Source: Rhodothermales bacterium
GTDB lineage: Bacteria > Bacteroidota > Rhodothermia > Rhodothermales > Bin80
NCBI GenBank assembly: GCA_022822185.1
Contig: JAJECE010000050.1
Location: 1 to 64,000 of the forward strand
Direction of reading: 5' to 3'
DNA: 64,000 bases
Below are positions 24,167-35,452 of this stretch, piece after piece (the stretch's first letter is position 1; every line of letters starts with the position of its first letter). The notes under the pieces are model-generated. The model was not told where the DNA came from. It saw only the letters and a program-made list of their open reading frames with translations, and ran no database searches. The position numbers and the translations under genes were made by a program.

Positions 24167-25437
24167 GAAGGCATCTTCCACTTTTCGTGTTTGCGGCACT
24201 GACCCTTGTCCGCATCTCTTATGGCCAGGGACGTGATGACGGCTCATTCTACTCCAGATATGGCATCGGCGAATTGAGCGCATTTGCATCCAGTCAGGCA
24301 CAGGCACTCGGGGGCGCAGGCGTTGGACTTTTTTCGTACGACTACATGAATTTCAGCAACCCTGCCGCATGGAGTCGACAAACCCTGGTCCGCATTGCAG
24401 TGGGGGCCCAATTTGATCAACTGCGTGCGGAGGATGCGTCCGGGCGAAGTGAACAATTCACGCGCGGAGCCCTCAATGCCCTGCAGATTGGCGTTCCCCT
24501 GATCGGTGGGAAGCTGGGACTTGGACTGTCCTACGAACCCTACAGCCGAATGAATTACGAAGTGTCCACCAGCGGCACCCTGGAGCAGGGATCCAATACA
24601 GAACTGTTATACCAATTGAACCATGAAGGATCAGGAGGGCTGCATCTCACACGCATCGGCATGGGATTTCGGCTCCTCCCTCAGATCTCCATCGGTGCCT
24701 CCACAGACTTTCTGTTCGGGATTACGGAAGAAGTGCGCCGAACCACCTTCCGGAATGAAGATCTGCTGGCCACCAATGTGGTACGCAGTACACGCATGTC
24801 TGGTGTGACGGCATCCGTGGGGATCACCGCCTCCTTTGACGGCGAAAATCACGAACTGGTCCTCGCCGCAAGCGGCCGCCTGCCTGTGACCGTGAACGCG
24901 ACTCAGACCCGCACCCTAGGCGAGAGTCTGAACGTAGATACACTGGGAACATCCAACAGCGGTGACCTCAAGTTCCCGTACCGGCTCAGCGGCGGGGTGT
25001 CTTTCCGGTATCAGAATCGTTGGCTCCTGACTGCCGAGATCCAGCATGAACCCTGGTCAACGGCCTCCACTGCGCTCCCCTTCGCCGGATTTGATTCCAA
25101 TCACTTGCGTAACCGGACACGGTACTCTGCGGGAATTGAACTGATTCCAGCAGGTGCAGTTATGCAGGCAACCTATCTGGGCCGGACCGCATACCGTCTA
25201 GGGTTCTACCGGGACAACCTGTACGTCAGCCCCGTTGCGGAAAGGGATATTATGGTATCGGCCATCACAGGAGGGTTTGGATTGCCTACGATGTTTTTGG
25301 GGAGCCGACTGGATATTTCCTTTGAGATCGGAACCCGCGGCTCTACCAGTTATAATTTAATCCGAGACCGGTTCATTGGAGTTTCGGCCACACTCAACAT
25401 CGGGGAACGCTGGTTTGTGAAGCGAAGATTAGGGTAA
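24163..25437 (+). CDS. Outer-membrane beta-barrel protein
   Basis: 424 residues with a signal peptide (MRRHLPLFVFAALTLVRISYGQ). GSFYSRYGIGELSAF and QALGGAGVGL resemble the N-termini of PorV/FadL-like barrels of Bacteroidota, and NFSNPAAWS is the motif common there. The rest alternates aromatic and polar residues as in transmembrane strands. It is probably a transport or secretion-associated barrel. It overlaps the DUF4270 lipoprotein by four bases and may form a complex with it. The cargo is unknown. Confidence 0.75.
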   Translation: MRRHLPLFVFAALTLVRISYGQGRDDGSFYSRYGIGELSAFASSQAQALGGAGVGLFSYDYMNFSNPAAWSRQTLVRIAVGAQFDQLRAEDASGRSEQFTRGALNALQIGVPLIGGKLGLGLSYEPYSRMNYEVSTSGTLEQGSNTELLYQLNHEGSGGLHLTRIGMGFRLLPQISIGASTDFLFGITEEVRRTTFRNEDLLATNVVRSTRMSGVTASVGITASFDGENHELVLAASGRLPVTVNATQTRTLGESLNVDTLGTSNSGDLKFPYRLSGGVSFRYQNRWLLTAEIQHEPWSTASTALPFAGFDSNHLRNRTRYSAGIELIPAGAVMQATYLGRTAYRLGFYRDNLYVSPVAERDIMVSAITGGFGLPTMFLGSRLDISFEIGTRGSTSYNLIRDRFIGVSATLNIGERWFVKRRLG

Positions 25438-25495
25438 ATTGGCTTAATTGTCTTTTCTTGCTTAAATTGTTTACTTACTCAACTTCGGAACTACC

Positions 25496-26761
25496 ATGCG
25501 TCACACTCTTATTTTAAGCCTTCTGGTGATCCTCATTCTTCTGGTTCCGGTTGTTCGGGCACAAACCGCCGCCGGGGAACAGGAAACACGTATCCACTAC
25601 AGCCTCTACTACGAGAATTATAAGAACGAGAATTATCGTGATGCGGTTACCGATCTGGTATGGATACTCTACAATGCGCCCGGATTCAGCCGCAACAGCG
25701 ATGTAAACTTCCGGCGTGCAGTCGAAACCTTCCAGGCGCTGGCCGATGCCGAAGAGAATGAGGCCGCCAAACGCATCTGGCTGGACTCCGCACTGGTTCA
25801 CTATGACCGGGTCATCCCGATCCTCTCCGAACTCGAAGCAGACTTTGATCCCTTTATCTGGACCCGAAATAAAGGACGCTTTATTCAAACAAATATCAAC
25901 ATACTTACGGATCAGCAGCCCGATATGATGGCCGCCTACCGGGGAGCCTATGAGATGGATCCGAAACGGATTGACCCCTATTACCTGGATGTCATTATCT
26001 CGGATCTGTATCAGTCTGGAGATATTGGGGGTGCACTGGATTTTCTGCGTGAATTGAAGCAGGAGCGAGGAGACGAAGAGAGCATTGACACCCTGATCCG
26101 TAAGTACTTCGTCGTCATCCCGCCCGATGAACAGATTGCTTTTCTGGAAGAACAGTACGAGGCCGAACCCGACAACGCAGAAGTGGTCACACAGCTTTTT
26201 GAGTTATACCAGCAGGAAGCCTACCGTGAGGAAATGCTCGCACTGGCGGACAAAATTCTATCTCTGGAACCGAGCGCTGCGACCCTGCGGCTGTTAACGC
26301 GCATGTATGTTGAAGATGGCGACAACGAGCGTGCTATCGAAACCTTCCGCCAAATGGAAGCCCTTCCTGACATTGAGATACGTGCACAGGACTATTTTAA
26401 TCTGGGCCTCGCCTATCAGGATATGGAGGATTTTCGTCAGGCACGGGATTATTTCCGATCTGCTGTAGAGACAGATCCCGAGTTCAAGCCCGCCCAGACT
26501 GCAATCCCGAACCTCTATTCCACCGCGGTGGCCAGTTGCGGGGTAGCGGATCGTGAGCAGTCTGCTGTTTTCTGGATCATTGCAGACCAGTATGCCCGGA
26601 TTGGGGATCAGGATGGAGTCAACCGGATGGCCACTGCATTCCCGACCGCCGAAGATATTTTTTATGTTTCTGACTGGAGTACCGGGGAAAGTGCTCAGAT
26701 CAGTTACACCTGTCGGGGGATGACCATCAGCGGAACAACCACCGTTCGGCAGCGCCGCTGA
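25496..26761 (+). CDS. Secreted TPR-repeat protein
   Basis: 421 residues, signal peptide (HTLILSLLVILILLVPVVRAQ), then an alpha-helical array. TPR signatures are visible, for example YFNLGLAYQDMEDFRQARDY at about residues 299-318 and LLTRMYVEDGDNERAIETF. The C-terminus has two cysteines (ASCGVA and YTCRGM) that could form a disulfide in the periplasm. Probably a scaffold in an envelope complex. It follows the barrel gene by 58 bases and may share its transcript. Confidence 0.78.
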   Translation: MRHTLILSLLVILILLVPVVRAQTAAGEQETRIHYSLYYENYKNENYRDAVTDLVWILYNAPGFSRNSDVNFRRAVETFQALADAEENEAAKRIWLDSALVHYDRVIPILSELEADFDPFIWTRNKGRFIQTNINILTDQQPDMMAAYRGAYEMDPKRIDPYYLDVIISDLYQSGDIGGALDFLRELKQERGDEESIDTLIRKYFVVIPPDEQIAFLEEQYEAEPDNAEVVTQLFELYQQEAYREEMLALADKILSLEPSAATLRLLTRMYVEDGDNERAIETFRQMEALPDIEIRAQDYFNLGLAYQDMEDFRQARDYFRSAVETDPEFKPAQTAIPNLYSTAVASCGVADREQSAVFWIIADQYARIGDQDGVNRMATAFPTAEDIFYVSDWSTGESAQISYTCRGMTISGTTTVRQRR

Positions 26762-28388
<1,627 letters not shown>

Positions 28389-28401
28389 AAGAAGGTTCCT
28401 G

Positions 28402-28710
28402 ATGGCCAAAACCAAAACACCCTCCCCAACACGAAGACGGCTTTCCCCTCTGATCCTGATGGGCTCTGTCATTGCCATAGTGCTCCTGTTGCAGTTTGTA
28501 TGGTTTGACAGTTACAGTTGGATGCGGTACCGGGACTGGCAGAGGGAATATGAGGAACTTGTTCAAGAAAATACCCGGCTTCAGGCCGAAATCGCCGAAC
28601 TCCAAGCCCTGCTTAAGGCACCGCCAAGTGATGACATCATTGAAAAAATTGCTCGTGAGCAATACGGGATGCGGCGTGAAGGAGAAACTATTTATCGAGT
28701 AGAAGAATAA
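28402..28710 (+). CDS. ftsB: FtsB/DivIC-type septum formation initiator
   Basis: 102 residues from the ATG at 28402, 13 bases after enolase. A basic N-terminus precedes one membrane helix (LILMGSVIAIVLLLQFVWF, residues about 18-36). A coiled coil with EYEELVQENTRLQAEIAELQ and the C-terminal IEKIAREQYGMRREGE complete the pattern, which is the DivIC/FtsB family. It bridges FtsL and FtsQ in the divisome. The enolase-ftsB order is conserved in many bacteria, which supports the call. The stop overlaps the next ATG as TAATG. Confidence 0.9.
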   Translation: MAKTKTPSPTRRRLSPLILMGSVIAIVLLLQFVWFDSYSWMRYRDWQREYEELVQENTRLQAEIAELQALLKAPPSDDIIEKIAREQYGMRREGETIYRVEE

Positions 28711-29672
28711 TGCAAGCAATCGGTATTGATCTAGGCGGCACCTATATCAAAGCAGCCCTAGTGCACAAGGCCTTTGGTCTGGTGAAGACCAACTCTGTTG
28801 AGACAGGAGCCGACCTCGGCAAGGACCATGTGCTGTCTCAGATTGAAGCGGCCGTTAAGCCTCTGATGCGGTGCAGAGGACGAATTTCCGGGATTGGCAT
28901 TGGCGCTCCCGGCTCCATTGACCTTGACCGGAAAATGCTCATCCATCCACCAAATATGCCGGGATGGGGAGTCGTTGACCTGCGCCAGGCCCTGAAAAAA
29001 CGCATGGGGAGACGGATCAATGTTTTTGTGGAGAATGATGCGAATGCCGCTGCACTGGGATCTGGGCGCTATGGCGCAGCACGGAACCATGACCACTATA
29101 TCATGGTCACGCTCGGTACGGGAGTCGGCGGTGCGATTGTATTTAACAAACGTATCTTTCGGGGAGAGACGGGAGCGGCCGGCGAGATTGGACATATCTC
29201 CATTGATTACAGCGGCCCGCCGGATCAGGCCGGTGTAAACGGAGCCATTGAAGCCTACCTGGGACAGCGATTTTTGACCGGCCATGCACGGGAACAACTG
29301 GAACAGTATCCCGACAGTATGCTGTATGTGGCACCGGGCCTGGAAAACCTTACGCCAGCCACGATCACCGAAGCTGCCATGAATAAAGATCCCGGGGCCA
29401 TTGCCGTCCTCGAATGGGCGGGACAAAAGCTGGGCTGTGTTCTGGGAGGCATTGTGAATCTGCTGGATATACGCACCATTGTGATCGGGGGCGGGGTGTC
29501 GAAGGCAGGGGATATGCTGCTGAAGCCAGCCCGGGATGTCATCCTGTCCTATATCAAACCCGGCATGCACGAAGATGTGAACGTAATTCAGGAAACGCTC
29601 GGAAATGAGGCCGGGATGCTGGGCGCTGCCTGCCTTGTGTTCGACCAACTTGATGACGAGAAACAAAAATGA
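28710..29672 (+). CDS. ROK family sugar kinase lacking the zinc motif
   Basis: 320 residues. IGIDLGGTYIKAALV is the phosphate-binding motif, IGIGAPGSID the second conserved block, and VENDANAAALG contains the catalytic Asp (about 110). GETGAAGEIGHISID follows. Most ROK kinases then carry C-x-C-G-x-x-G-C-x-E; here the segment reads GPPDQAGVNGAIEAYLG, so all the cysteines are missing and only the trailing Glu-Ala-Tyr remains. It is probably a glucokinase or other hexose kinase with a zinc-free active-site lid. It overlaps ftsB by one base and the next gene by 20 bases. Confidence 0.88.
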   Translation: MQAIGIDLGGTYIKAALVHKAFGLVKTNSVETGADLGKDHVLSQIEAAVKPLMRCRGRISGIGIGAPGSIDLDRKMLIHPPNMPGWGVVDLRQALKKRMGRRINVFVENDANAAALGSGRYGAARNHDHYIMVTLGTGVGGAIVFNKRIFRGETGAAGEIGHISIDYSGPPDQAGVNGAIEAYLGQRFLTGHAREQLEQYPDSMLYVAPGLENLTPATITEAAMNKDPGAIAVLEWAGQKLGCVLGGIVNLLDIRTIVIGGGVSKAGDMLLKPARDVILSYIKPGMHEDVNVIQETLGNEAGMLGAACLVFDQLDDEKQK

Positions 29673-32334
29673 TGGTTTCTCCTCAGCCTGGCTAACCCAG
29701 ACTGTCACGGTTTTCCTGCTTACTGCACTGCCTCACCTTGCAGAGGCGCAGGAAGTGGAACCGCTCAATACTCCCATTACCTTTAGTGCACAGGATTCGC
29801 TGGTCCTGCACTTTGATGCCGTCACTGGCGACCGCGGCACTCTGACCGGCAATGCTAAGGTCTCCTACGAGGGAATTACGCTCAGCGCACACTTTGTAGA
29901 CCTGCTTCTGGAAAAGGATGAACTTGCGGCCTACGGGCTTGTAACGGATTCAGGAATGGTCGGTGCTCCCGTATTCACTGAAGCAGATGAGACCCTGACC
30001 GGCTCCCGGCTAGCCTACAACCTCGCAACCGGACGCGGACGCGTCACCGCCGCCAGAACCCAGTTTGAGGAAGGCTTCATTCAGGCGGGCATTGCAAAGG
30101 TCCGGGAGGACAGCACCATCTTCATTCAGGACGGACTCTATACGACCTGTAACTGCGGCCCCGACGAAACTCCCTCCTATTCGCTTCGTGCCCGAAGAAT
30201 GAAGATCGTTGACCAGAAATGGGTCTACACCGGACCGATCCAACTCTACATTTTTAATATTCCGATGCCATTTTGGCTCCCCTTTGGGTTCCTGCCCTAT
30301 CAGGAAGGGCGCAGAAGCGGACTTTTGCCGCCGGAATATGGCGAAGATGAGCGGGGATTCTTCCTTCGAAACTGGGGCTGGTATTTTGCGCTTAGCGACA
30401 AGATGGATGCGCAGGTCCGACTCGGCCTCTGGACGAAAGGGAGCTGGCAGATCAATCCGTCTTTTCGCTACAGCCGGCGGGATGTGTTCAGCGGAGGCCT
30501 GAACGTAGACTATCTGCAGGAACGAAGTGGCGAGCGCAATGACCCCGACCTGGTGAAGCGGAGGAGTCTCAGTTTCCGATGGAATCACAGCCAGACATTT
30601 TCCCCTAAATCACGGCTCAGCGCCAATGTGAACCTGACCTCCAGTGCCTATCTGCGAACGGTCTCCGATCAGTACAGTGATAATGTGCGACAGTCCATCG
30701 GATCCTCTATCCAGTATAACCGCACGTTCCGGGGCGGGCGCTCTATTTCCCTGAGCATGCGGCAGCAGCAGGTTGTCTCCACCGGGAGCGCGGATCTGAC
30801 CTTCCCCCAGTTCTCGTTCTCTCAAAGCACCAAATCCCCCTTCAAGCGGGAGCGGAGCGGGCGGGATCAGCGCTGGTATGAGCGGCTGCAGTACAGCATC
30901 ACCTCACGGGTGAATAATCAGTTCGAATTTCGCCCGCTTTCGGATGAGGAGTTAATTGCAAACGGGGATACGCTGGCAAATGGACAGCCGGTGGATTATC
31001 CCTGGTACGAGGCACTGTTCAGCGAAGAGAAATACCGGACCGCCACCGGAGACACCGACGGGCGGCTTCGATTTACGGCGCAACACCGCGTCCCCATCTC
31101 CGCCCCCTTTGCGGTCCGGCAAATTCCCCTCCTGGGGACCGTGCGCCTCAATCTTGCACCCAATGCAAACTATTCCGAGGAATGGTTCATTGCCTCCGAG
31201 CGAAGGCAGTTGAACGCGGACGGCAGAACCGAAAGGATCACCGAACAGGGCTTCTTTGCCCTGCGACAGTTTAATGCCGGCGTATCTGCGAATACAACCA
31301 TTTACGGACTTTTTCCCATCAGATTCAGGACCTATGAAGGGCTGCGACATACGGTGCGACCGCGCCTTGGATTTTCGTACCGGCCGGACTTTGGCAGCGA
31401 TGCCTGGGGCTATACGCGCCCCCTGCTGGATGAAATGGGGCAGCCCGTTGCCGACACCCTGGCAACGGGCATCGTTCCGCGGCGCTATCCGATTGTGCAG
31501 GGGGTCCAGTCGGGCCTGCAGAACTCGCTGAATTTCGGACTCGATAACACCTTTGAAACCAAACATGTGCAGACCGACTCCACCGGATCTGACCAGACAC
31601 GCGTACTCAAATTATTCACCGTCAATCTCTCCAGCAGCTATAACCTTGCTGCAGATTCACTCCGAATGGCTCCGGTACGGATCAGTGCACGAACGAATAT
31701 CCTGGGAAAATTCAATGTGAACTTCAGTTCCTCCTTCTCACCCTACAAACTCAGCACGGATGGCCGCCGCATGATCAATGACTATGTCTTCTCGCTCCGG
31801 GATTTTGCTCTGGCCCGCTTAACGCAGTTGAGTATCCGCGGCAGTATGCAGCTTCGCGGAAGCCTGAATACGTCCCGTTCGGAGAATACTCCTTCGACCT
31901 CCATGCCGCAATTCGGCACGAATACGCCCCCCGTCACAGGACCGGCAGCCAACCCGTTGTATTCCTCCGGCATGATGGGAGGTGGAGGTATGCAAAGCTG
32001 GTCACTGAACCTGAGCTTTGTCTATCAGATCTCCCGTCCTCAGCTGGTCCTGCGCCGCTCCGCAACCCTTAATACGGGGTTCAGTTTTACGTTAACCCCT
32101 ACTTGGCGCGTGCAGGGGCAGACCGGATACGATTTTGAACGGAAACAACTTGTCACAACAACCCTCAATCTGGCCAAGGAATTTGAATGCTGGAATATGT
32201 CGTTCCGATGGATCCCCTTCGGCGCATTTCAATCCTGGGGCTTCAATCTGCACGTAAAGAGCGGGCGTTTAGCCGAGTTTCTCCGTTTTCAGCAACCGCG
32301 TACCGACCGTAACCGGGGCTTCCGTAGAATTTGA
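29653..32334 (+). CDS. LptD-like outer-membrane LPS assembly protein
   Basis: About 893 residues from the ATG at 29653, which overlaps the kinase gene and gives a signal peptide (TVTVFLLTALPHLAEAQ). A periplasmic OstA-like domain follows (FDAVTGDRGTLTGNAKVSYEGITLSA, residues about 38-63). The long barrel region opens with LPFGFLPYQEGRRSGLLPPEYG, the block conserved in Bacteroidota LptD-like proteins. In Gram-negatives LptD inserts lipopolysaccharide in the outer leaflet together with LptE. LptG and LptF genes also occur in the window (34021 and 45518), giving three parts of the Lpt bridge. Confidence 0.85.
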   Translation: MTRNKNDGFSSAWLTQTVTVFLLTALPHLAEAQEVEPLNTPITFSAQDSLVLHFDAVTGDRGTLTGNAKVSYEGITLSAHFVDLLLEKDELAAYGLVTDSGMVGAPVFTEADETLTGSRLAYNLATGRGRVTAARTQFEEGFIQAGIAKVREDSTIFIQDGLYTTCNCGPDETPSYSLRARRMKIVDQKWVYTGPIQLYIFNIPMPFWLPFGFLPYQEGRRSGLLPPEYGEDERGFFLRNWGWYFALSDKMDAQVRLGLWTKGSWQINPSFRYSRRDVFSGGLNVDYLQERSGERNDPDLVKRRSLSFRWNHSQTFSPKSRLSANVNLTSSAYLRTVSDQYSDNVRQSIGSSIQYNRTFRGGRSISLSMRQQQVVSTGSADLTFPQFSFSQSTKSPFKRERSGRDQRWYERLQYSITSRVNNQFEFRPLSDEELIANGDTLANGQPVDYPWYEALFSEEKYRTATGDTDGRLRFTAQHRVPISAPFAVRQIPLLGTVRLNLAPNANYSEEWFIASERRQLNADGRTERITEQGFFALRQFNAGVSANTTIYGLFPIRFRTYEGLRHTVRPRLGFSYRPDFGSDAWGYTRPLLDEMGQPVADTLATGIVPRRYPIVQGVQSGLQNSLNFGLDNTFETKHVQTDSTGSDQTRVLKLFTVNLSSSYNLAADSLRMAPVRISARTNILGKFNVNFSSSFSPYKLSTDGRRMINDYVFSLRDFALARLTQLSIRGSMQLRGSLNTSRSENTPSTSMPQFGTNTPPVTGPAANPLYSSGMMGGGGMQSWSLNLSFVYQISRPQLVLRRSATLNTGFSFTLTPTWRVQGQTGYDFERKQLVTTTLNLAKEFECWNMSFRWIPFGAFQSWGFNLHVKSGRLAEFLRFQQPRTDRNRGFRRI

Positions 32335-32350
32335 TCTGCCTTGCAAAAAC

Positions 32351-32761
32351 TCACCGGGGCGCTACGATCCAGGCATCCTCCACCGCCCGCAATCCTTCGT
32401 GCTTATGAAAACGTCCCAGTGTACTTCGGAGTACCAGTTCGGTCCCTTTGCAACGCTCCTGAACATGCCGCATCAGGCACTTCCCAATCCCCAGCCCCTG
32501 CACATCCGGCTCCACAGCTAAGTCACACAGGTAACTGTACACAACCCCGTCAGTAAGCACACGCGCAATCCCGACGAGGCGTCCCATCTTCCATGCCGTG
32601 ACGACAAGCGACGCATTTTCAAACATCGCCCATAAGCGCTTCGGGTCCGAAACCGGGCGATGGAGTGGTGCCCGCCGGTAAAGAATACGGATCAATTGCG
32701 GAGACAGTCCTTCCAGACCTTCCCGAATCTCAAGCGTAGCCAGGGTCTGTTCCTGGTTCAT
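32351..32761 (-). CDS. GNAT family N-acetyltransferase
   Basis: 136 residues with the GNAT core. YSYLCDLAVEPDVQGLGIGKCLM contains the acetyl-CoA pyrophosphate-binding Q/R-x-x-G-x-G/A motif (QGLGIG, about 86-91), and a C-terminal FHKHEGLRAVEDAW matches motif B. Substrate not predictable; small soluble family members acetylate amines of metabolites or protein termini. It is nine bases downstream of sucC on the same strand and convergent with the lptD-like gene. Confidence 0.85.
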   Translation of the reverse strand: MNQEQTLATLEIREGLEGLSPQLIRILYRRAPLHRPVSDPKRLWAMFENASLVVTAWKMGRLVGIARVLTDGVVYSYLCDLAVEPDVQGLGIGKCLMRHVQERCKGTELVLRSTLGRFHKHEGLRAVEDAWIVAPR

Positions 32762-32770
32762 TCTGTTCCC

Positions 32771-33946
32771 TCATGCGGCAATCAGTGCGGATCGCACCTT
32801 CTCTGCGGCCTGCTCGAATAATACCGCCGATTCCAGAGTAATGCCGCTTTCCTTCAGGACGGCCTGTCCCTCCATTGCATTTGTCCCCTGTAACCGCACA
32901 ATAAGCGGAACCGTAATTCCAACATTTCTGGCGGCCTCCACCACCCCGCGTGCCACCCGGTCACAGCGCACGATCCCCCCGAAGATATTCACCAGTACGG
33001 CTTTTACATTGGGATCTTTCAGAATAATCCGGAACCCTGCTTCCACGGTCTCCGCGCTGGCCGTCCCACCTACATCCAGAAAATTAGCAGGATTGCCTCC
33101 GGCCAGTTTAATGATATCCATGGTGGCCATCGCCAACCCTGCACCATTCACCATGCAGCCCACATTCCCGTCAAGCTTCACATAATTCAAATTAGAGGCA
33201 TGCGCTTCGACCTCTAACGGATCTTCTTCATGCAGGTCTCGGAGATCTGCCAGATCTTTGTGCCGATACAGGGCATTATCATCCAGATTAAGCTTTGCAT
33301 CTATCGCAACGATATTGCCTTCCTGGGTGAGCACGAGCGGGTTAATCTCGGCCAGGGATGCATCCACCTCCATATAGGCCTGAAAAAGGGCCAGAATAAA
33401 ATTGGCACACTGGCGGGCCGTCTTCCCCTCAAATCCGAGTCCGTAGGCCAACTCACGCGTCTGGAATGCCTGAAGGCCATAGGACGGATCGGCCCACACC
33501 TTGAGAATTTTCTCCGGTGTTTCGGCAGCAACTTTCTCAATCTCCACACCACCTTCGGTGGATGCCATGATAACATGTTGGCTGCGTGCACGATCCAGTG
33601 TCACCCCGATATAGTATTCCTTCTCAATATTCACGGCGGGGGCAACAAGGACTTTGCGAACCAGTTGCCCTTCAGGGCCCGTCTGATGCGTGACAAGATT
33701 CATTCCAAGAATGTTTCCTGCGACCTCTTCGACCCCCGCCAGTCCGTCCGCCAGTCTGACCCCTCCCCCCTTGCCGCGGCCACCTGCATGAATCTGGGCC
33801 TTCACGACAAACAAATCGCCATGATTGGGCATCATGGCTTTTGCCGCAGCAACCGCTTCATCGACCGTTGAAGCGACCTTACCCGGCTGCATGGCAACCC
33901 CGTAGCTTTCGAGAATTTCCTTTCCCTGATATTCGTGAACTTTCAT
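32771..33946 (-). CDS. sucC: Succinyl-CoA synthetase (ADP-forming) beta subunit
   Basis: 391 residues, normal length. ATP-grasp domain beginning MKVHEYQGKEILESYG, with KAQIHAGGRGKGGGVRLA for ATP binding, EINPLVLT for Mg, and the C-terminal LDVGGTASAE and FGGIVRCDRVARGV for CoA-ligase interaction. With SucD (not in this window) it makes succinate and ATP in the TCA cycle. The gene is divergent from lptG across 74 bases. Confidence 0.97.
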   Translation of the reverse strand: MKVHEYQGKEILESYGVAMQPGKVASTVDEAVAAAKAMMPNHGDLFVVKAQIHAGGRGKGGGVRLADGLAGVEEVAGNILGMNLVTHQTGPEGQLVRKVLVAPAVNIEKEYYIGVTLDRARSQHVIMASTEGGVEIEKVAAETPEKILKVWADPSYGLQAFQTRELAYGLGFEGKTARQCANFILALFQAYMEVDASLAEINPLVLTQEGNIVAIDAKLNLDDNALYRHKDLADLRDLHEEDPLEVEAHASNLNYVKLDGNVGCMVNGAGLAMATMDIIKLAGGNPANFLDVGGTASAETVEAGFRIILKDPNVKAVLVNIFGGIVRCDRVARGVVEAARNVGITVPLIVRLQGTNAMEGQAVLKESGITLESAVLFEQAAEKVRSALIAA

Positions 33947-34020
33947 GGATGTCAGAACGATTATGATTAGACGGGGTACACCGTTACGGCCTGTTTGTTC
34001 GGACTTCCAAACGGTACATC

Positions 34021-35103
34021 ATGATTTTGACGACAATGGACCGCCATGTGATGGTACGGACGCTGCTTTCGTATGCGTTCCTGATCGTGGTATTGGTCAT
34101 TTTCTTTATCCTGATTCACTATCTGGAGCATATTGACGACTTTCTGGATCGCAGTGCGCCGATGCGGAAAATCTATCTGATCTATTATCCCAGTTTTATC
34201 CCGAACATTATTCTGCAGGTCTCCCCTCTGGCCCTCTTCCTGTCTGCCATCTTTACGACAGGCCGGCTTGCACAGTCCCTGCAAGTGATCGCACTGCAGA
34301 CCAGTGGCATTGCGCTCCAGCGTTTGGCCGTACCCTATCTAGTTGTCGGCCTCTTCGTGAGCATGCTTACCTTTTTTGCCGGCGGATGGATGGTTCCTCA
34401 CACGAATCAGACCGTGCTCTCCTACGATCAGCTTTATATCAACAGCCGGGCTCAACACCTTTATGTGAGCGAAATTCACCGCCGGAACGATCCCACCAGT
34501 GTCGTTACGGTGGGCTATTTTGACCGCCGTACCAGTACCGCGCACCGGGTTCAATTACAACGGTTCAAACCGGACGGCACGCTGCTTGAACGTGTAGACG
34601 GGCAGCAGATGATGTGGCAGGACTCGCTTTGGCATTTTACCTATGCAACCATTCGAACCTTTGATGCCGGCCAGGAAAAGCGCCAGATCGTGGCCCCTCT
34701 GGACACGGTTTTGAAGGTGCTTCCCCGGGACCTCGCACGCACAGAGAGAGATATTGAATCCATGACCATCCCGGTGGCGGTCGACTATGTGGATGCGCTG
34801 AAACGCAGTGGACTACCGGATACCGGGCGGGACATGGTAGGCTATTATTCCAAGTATGCCTCCCCCCTTACCAATGTTATTGTCATGCTGATTGCGCTTC
34901 CACTGGCCTGTAGAAGGCGGCGTGGCGGCCAGACCGTGCAGATCGGACTCGGCCTGCTGGTGGCATTCATTTATTTGGCGGCCCAGAAACTCACCGAACC
35001 CTTTGGGTACACCGGGGAGATTGCGCCCCTTATGGCCGTAATCCTGCCACACACCGCGTCTTTGACCGGTGCGCTGGCGGCACTGGTGATGGCACGCAAA
35101 TAG
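34021..35103 (+). CDS. lptG: LptF/LptG family LPS export permease (LptG-like)
   Basis: 360 residues with the LptF/G plan: transmembrane helices at about 13-35, 60-78 and 101-120, a periplasmic beta-jellyroll (about 140-250), then three C-terminal helices starting near SKYASPLTNVIVMLIALPLACR (about 278). It forms the membrane part of the LptB2FG transporter that pulls lipopolysaccharide from the inner membrane. The designation G rather than F follows its shorter length and C-terminal similarity; the partner at 45518 would be F. ATG at residue 6 is an alternative start. Confidence 0.82.
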   Translation: MILTTMDRHVMVRTLLSYAFLIVVLVIFFILIHYLEHIDDFLDRSAPMRKIYLIYYPSFIPNIILQVSPLALFLSAIFTTGRLAQSLQVIALQTSGIALQRLAVPYLVVGLFVSMLTFFAGGWMVPHTNQTVLSYDQLYINSRAQHLYVSEIHRRNDPTSVVTVGYFDRRTSTAHRVQLQRFKPDGTLLERVDGQQMMWQDSLWHFTYATIRTFDAGQEKRQIVAPLDTVLKVLPRDLARTERDIESMTIPVAVDYVDALKRSGLPDTGRDMVGYYSKYASPLTNVIVMLIALPLACRRRRGGQTVQIGLGLLVAFIYLAAQKLTEPFGYTGEIAPLMAVILPHTASLTGALAALVMARK

Positions 35104-35433
35104 CTACGCCTCTCCTAAAACGCCGCCGCCGAACTGTATGGGAAGATCCGGGCTGTCACTATCCGAAATCGGCCCATTCGTATCCTCAAACCGATCAATA
35201 TTTTCGGCCAGTGCACGCAAAAACCGCTTCGCATGCCTGGGTGTGACAATGATCCGGCTCTTGACCCGGGCTGCGGGCACGCCAGGCATCACACGGATGA
35301 AGTCCAGAATGAACTCCTCCCGTGAATGGCCGATCATGACCAGATTAGAATACTCTCCCTCTGCAATCTTCTCATTTAACTCAATATTGAGTTTTGAATC
35401 TGAATCTCCCATGTCTGTGTTTTCGTCTTCCAT
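35104..35433 (-). CDS. DUF3467 domain protein
   Basis: 109 residues. An acidic N-terminus leads to the conserved core YSNLVMIGHSREEFILDFIRVMPG then SRIIVTPRHAKRFLRALAENI, which is DUF3467. The family is small, soluble and of unknown function, widespread in Bacteroidota and others. Its stop directly abuts the lptG stop (convergent). The CBS-like gene is upstream on the same strand by about 19 bases, making a likely two-gene transcript. Confidence 0.88.
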   Translation of the reverse strand: MEDENTDMGDSDSKLNIELNEKIAEGEYSNLVMIGHSREEFILDFIRVMPGVPAARVKSRIIVTPRHAKRFLRALAENIDRFEDTNGPISDSDSPDLPIQFGGGVLGEA

Positions 35434-35452
35434 AATGGCAATATTTTTTTAT

